From assembly GCF_024586915.1 (NCBI RefSeq), contig NZ_JANBVS010000007.1, forward strand, positions 62,001 through 126,000: a stretch of 64,000 nt of DNA, in the 5' to 3' direction. Made by a program: the position numbers and the translations under genes. This DNA is from Bradyrhizobium sp. SRS-191 (lineage in GTDB: Bacteria > Pseudomonadota > Alphaproteobacteria > Rhizobiales > Xanthobacteraceae). Positions 44,069 to 52,850 of the stretch are shown here, one piece after another. The notes under the pieces were generated by a model. It saw only the letters and a list, made by a program, of their open reading frames with translations, did no database searches and was not told the DNA's origin. Position 1 is the stretch's first letter; each line of letters starts with the position of its first letter.

Positions 44069-46123
44069 GTGAATGAGGTCGAGGAAAAGGCGCTCGCTGG
44101 GGCAATGGCGGGCAAGGCCGAGGAGGTGCGCCATACGCCCGTCCCGGCCTGGGTGGATCTCGCCGCGTATGCGGTGGAGCCGTCGCCGGAGCAGGAGTCC
44201 TGCGTTGCCAACGGGGTCTGCCGGCTGCTGGCCGATGTCCAGGTCAACCTCACCGGATCACAGCCGCTCTGGACGTTTCGGTCGGCGCAACGGATCCTGA
44301 CCAAGGAAGGCGCCGAGAGGGCGTCCCACATCGTCATCGAGTTCGACCCCGGCTACCAGACGCTCGAGGTCCACTATGTCCGCATCCTGCGCGGCGACCA
44401 GCGCATCGAGCATGCGCAGCCCGGCTGTTTCCAGGTCTTCCGCCGCGAGCGCGACATCGAGCGGCTGATGCTCAACGGGCGCCTCACCGCGTCTTTCCTG
44501 GTCCCGGACGTGCGCGCCAACGATATCCTGGAGTTCTGCTGCTCGCTCCATGGCGACAAGCCGATCTTCCGCGGCAAGTATCTGACCTGGGTGGCGCTCG
44601 ACGCGTTCAATCCGACCTTCGATCACCGTCACCGGCTGTTGAAGCCGCGCGACCGCAACATCGCCAGCCGCGATTTCAACGACCCTCCGCGTCCAGAGAT
44701 CAGCGTGCATGACGACATCGAGGACATTCGCCGGCGTCTGGTGGGTCAGAAGAAGCGCGGCCCGAGCGCGCCATTGACGCCCCCCTGGGTTTTCGAGGTG
44801 CCTGCGTTTCAGCTCAGCGAGTTCGAGAGCTGGGGCGAGGTCGCGGGCTTGATGGCCGGGGCCTATGACAGCCACGGCATTCCGCCGGAGCTCGCCATCG
44901 AGATCGATCGGATCGGCCAAGCCTTTGCTGAGCCCGAGCAGCGGGCGGTGGAATGGCTGCGCCTGGTCCAGGGCGAGTTGCGCTACTTCTTTCTCTCGTT
45001 GGGGGAGGGCGGCCTGACGCCGCGCGACCTCGAGACGATCTGGTCCGGTCGCTTCGGCGACTGCAAGGACAAGGCGCGACTGTACGTGGCCGGTGCGCGC
45101 CGCCTCGGACTCGACGCCTGTGCCGCGCTGGTCTCGACGACGCATGGTGTCGCGCTGGACCAGGTGCTGCCGAGCCCGGCTGTGTTCGATCATTGCATCG
45201 TCCGCCTCCGCCTCGGCGGACGCAGCTATTGGCTTGATCCGACCCTCTCGCTTCAGGGCGGCAGCCTCGGCCAGATCGAAGTGCCGCATCTCGGATGGGC
45301 CTTGCCGCTGGCGCCGGACGTCTCTCGGCTGGAGCGCCTGCCGGAGCACGCCGTCCACCAAATCATTCACTGCCACGACGACTGGCGCATCGGTCCAACG
45401 CGCCAGGCTCCGGCCACGCTGCGTCGCAGCCTGGAATTCTCTGCCTGGGGTGCCGACCAGGTCAGAAACATGATTGCGAATGAGGGGGAGGCCGGCCTCG
45501 CACGCAGCTTGCTCAACCAATTGCAGGCCAATTGGCCGACGGCGACTGAAGCGATGCCGATCGAGATCCAGGACGACCGGGTCCAGAACAGGATATTACT
45601 GGATGCACGATACGCGGTCAGTGACTGTTGGCGCGGATCGGACAAGCCTGACGAAATTCGTCTGCAGTTCGTCGAAAACCATATCAGCACAGACGTGTCA
45701 GCCGCCGGACGTGCCGCGCGCGAGCACGATATCTTTCTTGGTCGTCCCAGGCGCCTCTCGTGGCTGCTTCAGGTAGAAATGCCACGCGACTGGCCGGACG
45801 CGAGGTCCGAGGAGTCCCATGATCTGCCCGGCCTCAGGCTCGCGAGCCGATGCAGCGCCGAAGGCCGCCATATCGAGAGCTTCATGGAATTGACGGTCGA
45901 GAGCTGGACCCTGCCGCGGTCCAAGGCCGAGGAGTACGACCTCCTCGTGAGGTGCGCGCAGCAGAACATCCTGTTTGTCCATGCATCGGCCAAGCACGAC
46001 AAGATCCGCCCGCCCGGCTTTCAATCGAACCTGAACCTGAAGTTCTCGGCTCCATTCGTCTTTGTGGTCCTCTGGCTCGCCATCGCTGTCCTCCGGGCGC
46101 TATTGACGGCAGGCAACCACTGA
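44069..46123 (+). CDS. DUF3857/transglutaminase-like domain protein
   Basis: This protein of about 684 residues has an N-terminal DUF3857-like beta domain (about residues 60-225) and a transglutaminase-like cysteine-peptidase core. The candidate triad is Cys in SGRFGDCKDKARLYVAGARR near residue 330, His in VFDHCIVRLRL near residue 375, and Asp in YWLDPTLSLQG near residue 389. One C-terminal membrane helix (FVFVVLWLAIAVLRALL) precedes the end. There is no clear N-terminal signal, which is unusual for DUF3857 proteins. The start is uncertain: GTG 44069, GTG 44054, TTG 44021 and ATG 44105 are all possible. Substrate unknown. Confidence 0.78.
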   Translation: MNEVEEKALAGAMAGKAEEVRHTPVPAWVDLAAYAVEPSPEQESCVANGVCRLLADVQVNLTGSQPLWTFRSAQRILTKEGAERASHIVIEFDPGYQTLEVHYVRILRGDQRIEHAQPGCFQVFRRERDIERLMLNGRLTASFLVPDVRANDILEFCCSLHGDKPIFRGKYLTWVALDAFNPTFDHRHRLLKPRDRNIASRDFNDPPRPEISVHDDIEDIRRRLVGQKKRGPSAPLTPPWVFEVPAFQLSEFESWGEVAGLMAGAYDSHGIPPELAIEIDRIGQAFAEPEQRAVEWLRLVQGELRYFFLSLGEGGLTPRDLETIWSGRFGDCKDKARLYVAGARRLGLDACAALVSTTHGVALDQVLPSPAVFDHCIVRLRLGGRSYWLDPTLSLQGGSLGQIEVPHLGWALPLAPDVSRLERLPEHAVHQIIHCHDDWRIGPTRQAPATLRRSLEFSAWGADQVRNMIANEGEAGLARSLLNQLQANWPTATEAMPIEIQDDRVQNRILLDARYAVSDCWRGSDKPDEIRLQFVENHISTDVSAAGRAAREHDIFLGRPRRLSWLLQVEMPRDWPDARSEESHDLPGLRLASRCSAEGRHIESFMELTVESWTLPRSKAEEYDLLVRCAQQNILFVHASAKHDKIRPPGFQSNLNLKFSAPFVFVVLWLAIAVLRALLTAGNH

Positions 46124-46160
46124 GCTGGCGACAGCGCAATTCGGCAAGAGAGGGCCTTCG

Positions 46161-49100
46161 CTACTCCGCCGCCACCATCTGCTGGATCCGCCATTGTCCG
46201 AGCAGCGCGCGCAGCGACGCCGGCTTCAGCGGCTTGTTGAGCACGGCGATGTTGTCGTCGCGGGCGGCGGCGCGGACGTGCGGGCTGCGGTCGGCGGTGA
46301 TCAGGATCGCGGGCAGCGTCTCGTTGAAGCGGCGGCGGATGTCGCGGATCGCGGCGATGCCGTTGCCGCGGTCGAGGTGATAGTCGACCAAGAGGCCGGT
46401 GACGGCGCCATTGCGCGCCGCGATGGCCTCCTCGGCGGACTCCGGATCTGAGACGGCGATCACTTCGGCGTCCCAGGCCGTGAGCAATGTGCGCATGCCG
46501 TCGAGAATCGCCGGATCGTTCTCGATGCAGACGATCAGCGCGCCGCCGATCGACGTCTTGGCGAGCGGCGTGGCGCTGGTGACGGCCGCAGTGTGGTTGA
46601 TGGCTTTCGCGATCGGCACGGTGACTGAAAAGACCGAGCCGCGGCCGGGCCGCGAGTCCAGCGCGATGCCGTGGTTGAGCACGCGCGCGATGCGCTCGAC
46701 GATCGACAGGCCGAGGCCGAGGCCGCGGGCGATCCGCGCGCCCTGTTCGAGGCGGTGGAATTCCTTGAAGATCTCGCCGCGCTTGACCGGGGGGATGCCG
46801 ACGCCGGTGTCATACACGCCGATCTGCAATGACGTGCCGTGGCGGCGGCAGCCGACCAGCACGCGGCCATTGGGCGTGTATTTGATGGCGTTGGAGATGA
46901 AGTTCTGCAGCAGCCGGCGCAGCAGCAGGCGGTCGGATTCGACCGGCAGTGAGGACGGCACGAAGATCAGCTCGAGACCTTTGGCGCGCGCGGCCGGCGC
47001 GAACTCGATTTCCAGCGAGCGCATCAGATCGGCCATCTTGAAGCTCGACACTGACGGCGTCATCGCGCCGGCATCGAGCCGGGAGATATCGAGCAGCGCG
47101 CCGAGGATTTCCTCGATCGCTTCGAGCGAGTCGTCGATGTTCTCGACCAGGCGTGAATCCTCGCCTGCCGTCTGCCGCTCGACCAGGCTCGTGACGTAGA
47201 GCCGCGCCGCGTTCAGCGGCTGCAGGATGTCGTGGCTGGCGGCGGCGAGGAAGCGCGTCTTGGAAATGTTGGCGTCCTCGGCGGCGCTCTTGGCGACCGC
47301 GAGCTCGGAGTTCAGCCGCGTCAGCTCCTCGGTGCGGTCGCGCACGCGCTTTTCCAAGGTGGCGTTGGCGCGCTCCAGCGCTTCGGCGGCCTCGAACGAC
47401 GGCGTCACGTCGGTGAAGGTGATGACGAGGCCGCCATCGGGCATGCGGTTGGTGCGGACCTCGATCACCATGTGGCGGTCGGCGAGGCGCTCGAGATAGG
47501 GCTCGCCCTCGGTGGTGTAGGCGGCGAGCCGTCGGGCCAAGAGCGCCTCGCTGTCCTCATAGGTCGGCGCGCCGATCGTGCCCATGAATTCGAGGATTTC
47601 CTTCAGCGGGCTGCCGATCTGCACGAGATGCGGCGGCAGGCCGAGCAGGTCGACGAACTGGCCGTTGGAGCAGATCAGCTGCAGATCGGCGTCGAACACG
47701 GCGATGCCCTGGCGCACATGGTTGAGCGCGGTCTGCAGGATCTCGCGGTTGAAATGCAGCGCGGCGTGGGAATCGTCGAGCAGCTTCAGCGCGGCCTTGG
47801 CCGACACGGTGCGCTTGCGCAGCAGGAGCGACATCACCAAGCGCGACGACGCCGCGCCGATCGACGAGGCGATCAGGTGCTCGGCATGACGCAAGAGTTC
47901 GAAATCCGCGGGCGAGGCCGGATCGAGCGACATGTTGCGCTGAAGGGCGAACGCCTCGAACGAGGCGCGGGCGCGGTCGGGACCGAGATATTGGCCGACC
48001 GTGCTCTGGATGTCCTGCACGGTCACGGTCGATCGCCAGCGGCGGAAGCTCGGCGCGCTCGGCGTCAGCTCGGCCGGTACGAACAGATCGGCCTGCAGCA
48101 GCTCGATCGACGATGGCTGCCGCGCCAGCGACAGCACGATATAGGTGAGCAGGTTGAGCGACAGGCTCCACAGCACGCCATGCAACAGCGGCGGCAGGTC
48201 GGTGCCGAGCAGCGCCTGCGGCCTGAGCGCCTCCAGCCCGAACGGGCCGTGCTGCAGGAACAGGATGCCCGCCGTCGAGGTGTCGAGGAAGCTCGGGATG
48301 AACAGGGTGTAGAGCCAGACGGCGAAGCCGACCAGCATGCCGCCCATGGCGCCGCGCGCGGTGGCGCGCCGCCACAGCAGGCCGCCGAAAAAGCTCGGCG
48401 CGAGCTGCGCGATCGCGGCGAACGACAGCAGGCCGATCGCGGCGAGCTGCGCGGTGCCGAGCGCGCGGTAGTAGAAATAGGCCATCACCATGATGGCGAA
48501 GATCGCGATACGGCGGGTGCCGAGCAGGAAGCCCGCGAAGTCGCGGCCGATCTCGCGCTGCGCCTCCTGGCGCTGCAGCACCAGGGGCACGACGATGTCG
48601 TTGCAGACCATGATCGACAGCGCGACGCATTCGACGATCACCATCGCGGTCGCCGCCGACAGGCCGCCGACGAACACAAGAATCGACAGCCATTGCGAGC
48701 CTGCCTCGATCGGCAGCGCCAGCACATACATGTCGCTGTCGACGGCGCCGAACGGAAAGGTGACGAGGCCGGCGAGCGCGATCGGGATCACGAACAGATT
48801 GATCGCGACGAGATAGAGCGGGAACAGCCAGCGCGCGCGGGAGACTTCCGCGTCGCCGGCGTTCTCGACCACGCTGACGTGGAACTGGCGCGGCAGCAGC
48901 ATGGCGGCGCAGAACGACAGCAACGTCATGGTGAGGAAGTTGCCGATCCCCGGCACGTATTCCAGCGCGCGCTCGGCCTCCGGCGATTTCATCGCGCGCT
49001 CGATCAGCTCGACCGGCGAGAACATCCAGAAGGTGACGAAGGCGCCGGCCGCGATGAAGGCGACCAGCTTGATGATCGACTCCGTGGCCACCGCGAGCAT

Positions 49101-49682
49101 CAGGCCATGCTGGTGCTCGGTCGCATCGGTCTGCCGCGTGCCGAACAGCACCGCAAACATCGCCATCGCGAGCGTCACCATGAGCGCCATGTCGCCGACG
49201 ATCGGGATGTGGGCGAAGGCGCGGTCGTCGATCAGGATGGTCTGCAGCGAGGAGGCGACGGCCTTCAGCTGCAGCGCGATGTACGGCACCGAGCCGATGA
49301 TCGCGATCAGCGCGACGGTGGCGGCCACCGCCTGGCTCTTGCCGTAGCGCGCGCCGATCAGGTCGGCGACGGAGGTGATGTTCTGCGTCTTGGCGAGATG
49401 GATCACGCGGCGCAGCAGCGGCGTGCAGGCGCCGACCATCAGGATCGGGCCGAGATAGATCGCGAGGAAATCGACGCTGGTGCGCGAGGCGAAGCCGACC
49501 GAGCCGAAGAACGTCCAGGACGTGCAGTAGATCGCCAGCGACAGCGGGTAGATCAGACCGGCCAGCCGCCCGCGCCCCTCCGCCGGCCGCCGCTCCCCGG
49601 CCCGGTTGCCGCGGCTGGCGACCAGGAACAGGAAACCGATATAGCCGAACGCGGCCAGGATCACGCCCCAGTCGTGCAGCAT
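46161..49682 (-). CDS. SSF-type hybrid sensor histidine kinase/response regulator
   Basis: This 1173-residue protein resembles CbrA-type sensors. The N-terminal half is a sodium:solute-symporter-like membrane domain of about 13 helices (residues 1-500) with SLAIYCTSWTFFGSVGFASR near residue 47. A PAS-like region (about residues 660-770) is followed by a coiled coil, the phosphorylated His in AASHDILQPLNAARLYVTSL near residue 815, ATP-binding boxes (NFISNAIKYTPNG and ARGLGLGLSIVERIARVLN), and a C-terminal receiver with Asp in LLVDYHLDRGNGI near residue 1097. It may couple substrate sensing or transport to phosphorelay. No separate output regulator is adjacent. Confidence 0.92.
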   Translation of the reverse strand: MLHDWGVILAAFGYIGFLFLVASRGNRAGERRPAEGRGRLAGLIYPLSLAIYCTSWTFFGSVGFASRTSVDFLAIYLGPILMVGACTPLLRRVIHLAKTQNITSVADLIGARYGKSQAVAATVALIAIIGSVPYIALQLKAVASSLQTILIDDRAFAHIPIVGDMALMVTLAMAMFAVLFGTRQTDATEHQHGLMLAVATESIIKLVAFIAAGAFVTFWMFSPVELIERAMKSPEAERALEYVPGIGNFLTMTLLSFCAAMLLPRQFHVSVVENAGDAEVSRARWLFPLYLVAINLFVIPIALAGLVTFPFGAVDSDMYVLALPIEAGSQWLSILVFVGGLSAATAMVIVECVALSIMVCNDIVVPLVLQRQEAQREIGRDFAGFLLGTRRIAIFAIMVMAYFYYRALGTAQLAAIGLLSFAAIAQLAPSFFGGLLWRRATARGAMGGMLVGFAVWLYTLFIPSFLDTSTAGILFLQHGPFGLEALRPQALLGTDLPPLLHGVLWSLSLNLLTYIVLSLARQPSSIELLQADLFVPAELTPSAPSFRRWRSTVTVQDIQSTVGQYLGPDRARASFEAFALQRNMSLDPASPADFELLRHAEHLIASSIGAASSRLVMSLLLRKRTVSAKAALKLLDDSHAALHFNREILQTALNHVRQGIAVFDADLQLICSNGQFVDLLGLPPHLVQIGSPLKEILEFMGTIGAPTYEDSEALLARRLAAYTTEGEPYLERLADRHMVIEVRTNRMPDGGLVITFTDVTPSFEAAEALERANATLEKRVRDRTEELTRLNSELAVAKSAAEDANISKTRFLAAASHDILQPLNAARLYVTSLVERQTAGEDSRLVENIDDSLEAIEEILGALLDISRLDAGAMTPSVSSFKMADLMRSLEIEFAPAARAKGLELIFVPSSLPVESDRLLLRRLLQNFISNAIKYTPNGRVLVGCRRHGTSLQIGVYDTGVGIPPVKRGEIFKEFHRLEQGARIARGLGLGLSIVERIARVLNHGIALDSRPGRGSVFSVTVPIAKAINHTAAVTSATPLAKTSIGGALIVCIENDPAILDGMRTLLTAWDAEVIAVSDPESAEEAIAARNGAVTGLLVDYHLDRGNGIAAIRDIRRRFNETLPAILITADRSPHVRAAARDDNIAVLNKPLKPASLRALLGQWRIQQMVAAE

Positions 49683-49866
49683 GTCTCGCGCGAACTCCTC
49701 GCTCGTTCCGCCCTGGATTGGGCCGCGAGCTTAGCGCCTTGGAGGAGGAGGGGCGATAGGGATGTGCCGGAGACGCAGGGAACGCGGAGGCATCGTTAAG
49801 GGCGGGCGGTCGCCTTCGCTCTCGCGGCGCGTCTTGCCCATGAGAGCCGACGTCGGCACAGCAGGG

Positions 49867-49916
49867 CCGGTGCACTCCCCTCCCCCTTGCGGGGAGGGGT
49901 TGGGGGTGGGGGTCTC
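49867..49916. repeat. GC-rich palindromic repeat, copy B (left)
   Basis: It matches 2918-2967 closely: GGTGCACTCCCCTCCCCC, the GCGGGGAGGGG hairpin side and a GGGGGTGGGGG tail. The inverted partner is at 50021-50070. Confidence 0.85.
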
Positions 49917-50020
49917 CGGGCGCTGAACTGAGATGGCGTGCGCGTCGGACGATCCGCTCGCGACTGAGCGGCGGGAGTCGTCGCTCTAGAGATCTTGGGG
50001 CCTCATTGAAAGCGGGACTC

Positions 50021-50070
50021 GTGGACCCCCACCCCCGACCCCTCCCCGCGAGGGGGAGGGGAGCGCACCG
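50021..50070. repeat. GC-rich palindromic repeat, copy B (right, inverted)
   Basis: The reverse complement shows CGGTGCGCTCCCCTCCCCCT, the GCGGGGAGGGG arm and the G-rich tail. It pairs with 49867-49916 across about 100 bases. Confidence 0.85.
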
Positions 50071-50114
50071 CTGTCGCGTCCACGCGTGCGGGCTCACCAC
50101 AACAAGTCGAACAG

Positions 50115-51344
50115 CTACTCCGCTGCCAGCGGCTTCTTGTGCAGCGCCAATCCCAGGCGCTCCCAGACCTGCAGCAGGGCTTCGGCCAGGCGGTCGATCA
50201 GGCCGTCGTCGTGGTAGGGCGAGGGCGTGATGCGCAGGCGCTCGGTGCCCTTGGCCACCGTGGGATAGTTGATCGGCTGGATGTAGATGCCGTGCTCTTC
50301 GAGCAGCAGGTCGGAGGCCTGCTTGCACTTCTCGGGATCGCCGACGAACAGCGGCACGATGTGGGTGTCGTTGTCCATGACCGGCAGGCCGGCGGCGTTG
50401 AGGATCGCCTTGACGCGCGCGGCGCGGTCCTGATGCCGCTCGCGCTCCCAGCTCGACGACTTCAGGTGCTTGATCGCAGCCGTCGCGGCCGAGCAGATCG
50501 GCGGCGGCAGCGCGGTCGTGAAGATGAAGCCCGGCGCGTAGGAGCGCACGGCATCGATGATCTCACCCTTGGCGGCGATGTAGCCGCCGAGGCAGCCGAA
50601 CGCTTTCGCAAGCGTGCCTTCGAGAATGTCGATGCGGTGCATGACGCCGTCGCGCTCGGCGATGCCGCCGCCGCGCGGGCCGTACATGCCGACCGCGTGG
50701 ACCTCGTCGACATAGGTCATCGCATTGTAGCGCTCGGCGAGATCGCAGATCGCCGATAGCGGCGCGACGTCGCCGTCCATCGAATACAGGCTCTCGCAGG
50801 CGATCAGCTTCGGCCGGGACGGGCCCGCGGCAATCAGCAGCTGTTCGAGATGGGCGAGGTCGTTGTGGCGCCAGATCTGGCGCTCGCAGCCGGACTGGCG
50901 CACGCCCTCGATCATCGAGTTGTGATTGAGCGCATCCGACAGGATCAGGCAGTCCGGGATCAGCTTGGCGAGCGTGGCGATGCCGGTCTGGTTCGAGACG
51001 TAGCCGGAGGTGAACAGCAGCGCCGCTTCCTTGCCGTGGAGATCGGCGAGCTCGGCTTCCAGCTGCACCAGGGGATGATGCGTGCCGGCGATGTTGCGGG
51101 TGCCGCCGGCGCCGGTGCCGACGCGGGTCGCGGTCTCGACCATGGCGCCGACCACCTTGGGGTGTTGGCCCATGCCGAGATAGTCGTTCGAGCACCAGAT
51201 CACGACGTTGCGCGGACCGCTCGGGGAGTGCCAGGTCGCGTGCGGGAACCGGCCGGCGATACGTTCGAGATCGGCGAAGACCCGGTAGCGGCGCTCATCA
51301 TGCAGACGACCGAGGGCGGCACTGAAGTACTGGTTGTAGTCCAT
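50115..51344 (-). CDS. hemA: 5-aminolevulinate synthase
   Basis: This 409-residue PLP enzyme condenses glycine with succinyl-CoA to give 5-aminolevulinate, the first heme precursor in alphaproteobacteria. The N-terminal [20 protein letters not shown], the glycine-rich [20 protein letters not shown] near residue 78, the [12 protein letters not shown] segment near residue 140 and the PLP-Lys motif [20 protein letters not shown] near residue 240 are all ALAS hallmarks. The start at 51344 has AGG upstream; a GTG directly before it was rejected. Heme supply links it to the aa3 oxidase elsewhere in the window. Confidence 0.95.
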   Translation of the reverse strand: MDYNQYFSAALGRLHDERRYRVFADLERIAGRFPHATWHSPSGPRNVVIWCSNDYLGMGQHPKVVGAMVETATRVGTGAGGTRNIAGTHHPLVQLEAELADLHGKEAALLFTSGYVSNQTGIATLAKLIPDCLILSDALNHNSMIEGVRQSGCERQIWRHNDLAHLEQLLIAAGPSRPKLIACESLYSMDGDVAPLSAICDLAERYNAMTYVDEVHAVGMYGPRGGGIAERDGVMHRIDILEGTLAKAFGCLGGYIAAKGEIIDAVRSYAPGFIFTTALPPPICSAATAAIKHLKSSSWERERHQDRAARVKAILNAAGLPVMDNDTHIVPLFVGDPEKCKQASDLLLEEHGIYIQPINYPTVAKGTERLRITPSPYHDDGLIDRLAEALLQVWERLGLALHKKPLAAE

Positions 51345-51539
51345 CACGAAACCTGACGTGCTGCGCTGCAGCGCAGCGCCTGGAACGGACCCTCTAAGCG
51401 ACGGGGGCTTAAGGCCTTCTTAGAGCTTTTCCAGAGCGGCTGTCGAGCCGGAATCCCACGGCGGGACTTGGGCGATTTGTCCAAGGCTGCGCCGATGACG
51501 GCCGAACGACGGTGGTCTTGCGGCAGACCTGCGGCCACC

Positions 51540-52598
51540 TCAGGTGGTGCGATAATGCAGCACGCCGTCGACCTCCTGCGCGGTCAGGCGGCCCTCGACG
51601 AGCATGTAGTTGACGTGCGCGATCAGCTCGCCGGCGGCGAAGCCCATCTGGTGCGGATCGAGCACGTGCTTGTGGAACACCACGGGCACGAGCTGCGCCG
51701 AGGTCTTGGTCTCGTCACGGCAGGCATCCGCGATCATGCGGCAGCGCTCCTCGTGATGGTCGGCGAGCTGCTTGATCCTGGTCTTCAGGCCGTAGAACGG
51801 CACGCCGTGGCCGGGCAGCACCAGGAGATCATAGGGCAGGGTGGTGGTGAGGCTCGCCAGCGACGCCAGATATTCGCCGAGCGAGTTCTGGTCCGGTTCG
51901 ACCGCCCAGACGCTGACATTGGGCGAGATCTTGCTCAGCACCTGGTCGGCGGACAGGAACAGCTTGTCGGCGGCGCAATACAGCATCACCTGGTCGAGCG
52001 CGTGGCCGCCGCCGGTGATCACCTTGAAGCGGCGGCTGCCGATCTGGATCTCGTCGCCATGGGCGATGCGGCGATAGGAGGCCGGCAGCACCGAGACGCG
52101 CTGCAGATATTCCTGGCCGCGGCCGAGCAGCTTGTCGGTCAGCGTTTCGTCCATGCCGTGGCGGCGAAAGAACAGCCGCTGCGCGTTGCGCCGCTCCTCG
52201 GTGCCGCGGTTCTGGTGATAGACCGATTGCAGATATTCGACCTGCGACATCACCAGCGGACAGTTGAAGCGCTCGACGATCCAGCCGGCGAGGCCGACGT
52301 GGTCGGGATGCGAATGGGTGACGATCAGCCGGCTGATCTTTACATGCTTCAACGGCCCTTCGAGCAGCCGCGTCCAGGCGGCGATCGATTCCTCGTTGCC
52401 GAAGCCGGAGTCCACCGCGACCCAGCCGTCGCCGTCGGCGAGCAGGTAGATGTTCACATGGTTCAGCCGGAACGGCAGCTTCAGCCGCAGCCACAATACG
52501 CCGGGCGCGACCTCGACGACCTGGTCCTCACCGGGATGCTGCTCCCAGGGGTAGCGCAGGGCTTCGGCGGAGGAGGTGGCGGTGTCGGTCTTGGTCAT
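51540..52598 (-). CDS. Metallo-beta-lactamase-fold hydrolase
   Basis: This 352-residue enzyme has an MBL fold. The metal motif IVTHSHPDHVGLAGWIVERF is near residues 92-111, preceded by VAVDSGFGNEESI; later ligands are the His in VITGGGHALDQVMLYCAAD near residue 200 and the His in LVLPGHGVPFYGLKTRIKQL near residue 265. The C-terminal helical extension with VFHKHVLDPHQMGFAAGELI near residue 315 matches the LACTB2-like/glyoxalase II-like group that often acts on thioesters. The substrate is unknown. It lies between hemA and a repeat, not obviously in an operon. Confidence 0.88.
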   Translation of the reverse strand: MTKTDTATSSAEALRYPWEQHPGEDQVVEVAPGVLWLRLKLPFRLNHVNIYLLADGDGWVAVDSGFGNEESIAAWTRLLEGPLKHVKISRLIVTHSHPDHVGLAGWIVERFNCPLVMSQVEYLQSVYHQNRGTEERRNAQRLFFRRHGMDETLTDKLLGRGQEYLQRVSVLPASYRRIAHGDEIQIGSRRFKVITGGGHALDQVMLYCAADKLFLSADQVLSKISPNVSVWAVEPDQNSLGEYLASLASLTTTLPYDLLVLPGHGVPFYGLKTRIKQLADHHEERCRMIADACRDETKTSAQLVPVVFHKHVLDPHQMGFAAGELIAHVNYMLVEGRLTAQEVDGVLHYRTT

Positions 52599-52689
52599 GC
52601 CTCATCGATTAACGGCCACAGCGGGCGAGCGCCAGCCGAAAAACGCGGCGGATTCACATGGCTGCCGGGCATTCCGGGACGCGGCAGGC

Positions 52690-52845
52690 GGGGGCCTCAT
52701 GGTTCGAGACGGCGCTGGGCGCCTCCTCACCATGAGGGTTGAGGATCTGCGCTTCGATCGCTCGGTCGGCCGGCCCCTAGCGACCTGACCTCCTCACCCT
52801 GAGGAGCCCGCCAGAGGCGGGCGTCTCGAAGGGCGAGGCCCGGAT
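52690..52845. repeat. Dispersed repeat (CCTCAGGGTGAGG family), copy 2
   Basis: It is inverted relative to 36806-36922. It contains CATGGTTCGAGACGGCGC, CTCCTCACCATGAGGG, CTCCTCACCCTGAGGAGCCC and GGGCGTCTCGAAGGGC. Two CTCCTCACC...GAGG hairpins are visible. It sits between the MBL hydrolase start region and the chemoreceptor end. Confidence 0.75.
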
Positions 52846-52850
52846 GGCGA

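Larger units (their letters stand above)
49683..50114. other. Intergenic region with inverted repeat pair between hemA and SSF kinase
   Basis: There is no gene in 432 bases. It contains the GC-rich repeats at 49867-49916 and 50021-50070 in inverted orientation and about 100 bases of unremarkable sequence between them. It lies downstream of hemA and upstream of the kinase gene, both on the minus strand. Confidence 0.6.

Noticed and set aside
43090-44337. 415-residue minus-strand frame opposite the AraC regulator
   Set aside because: Arg/Ala-rich shadow; the AraC gene on the other strand has two clear helix-turn-helices.
47232-49799. 855-residue plus-strand frame opposite the kinase
   Set aside because: Antisense shadow with Gln/Arg/Asp/His-rich text and no recognisable fold.
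47557-50328. 923-residue minus-strand frame overlapping the SSF kinase
   Set aside because: It is the kinase gene read in another frame, Arg/Pro-rich, and crosses the repeat pair; not a gene.
51345-51539. FixK-like box before hemA, as reported for some rhizobial heme genes
   Set aside because: I searched for TTG(A/C)-N6-(T/G)CAA on both strands here and saw none.
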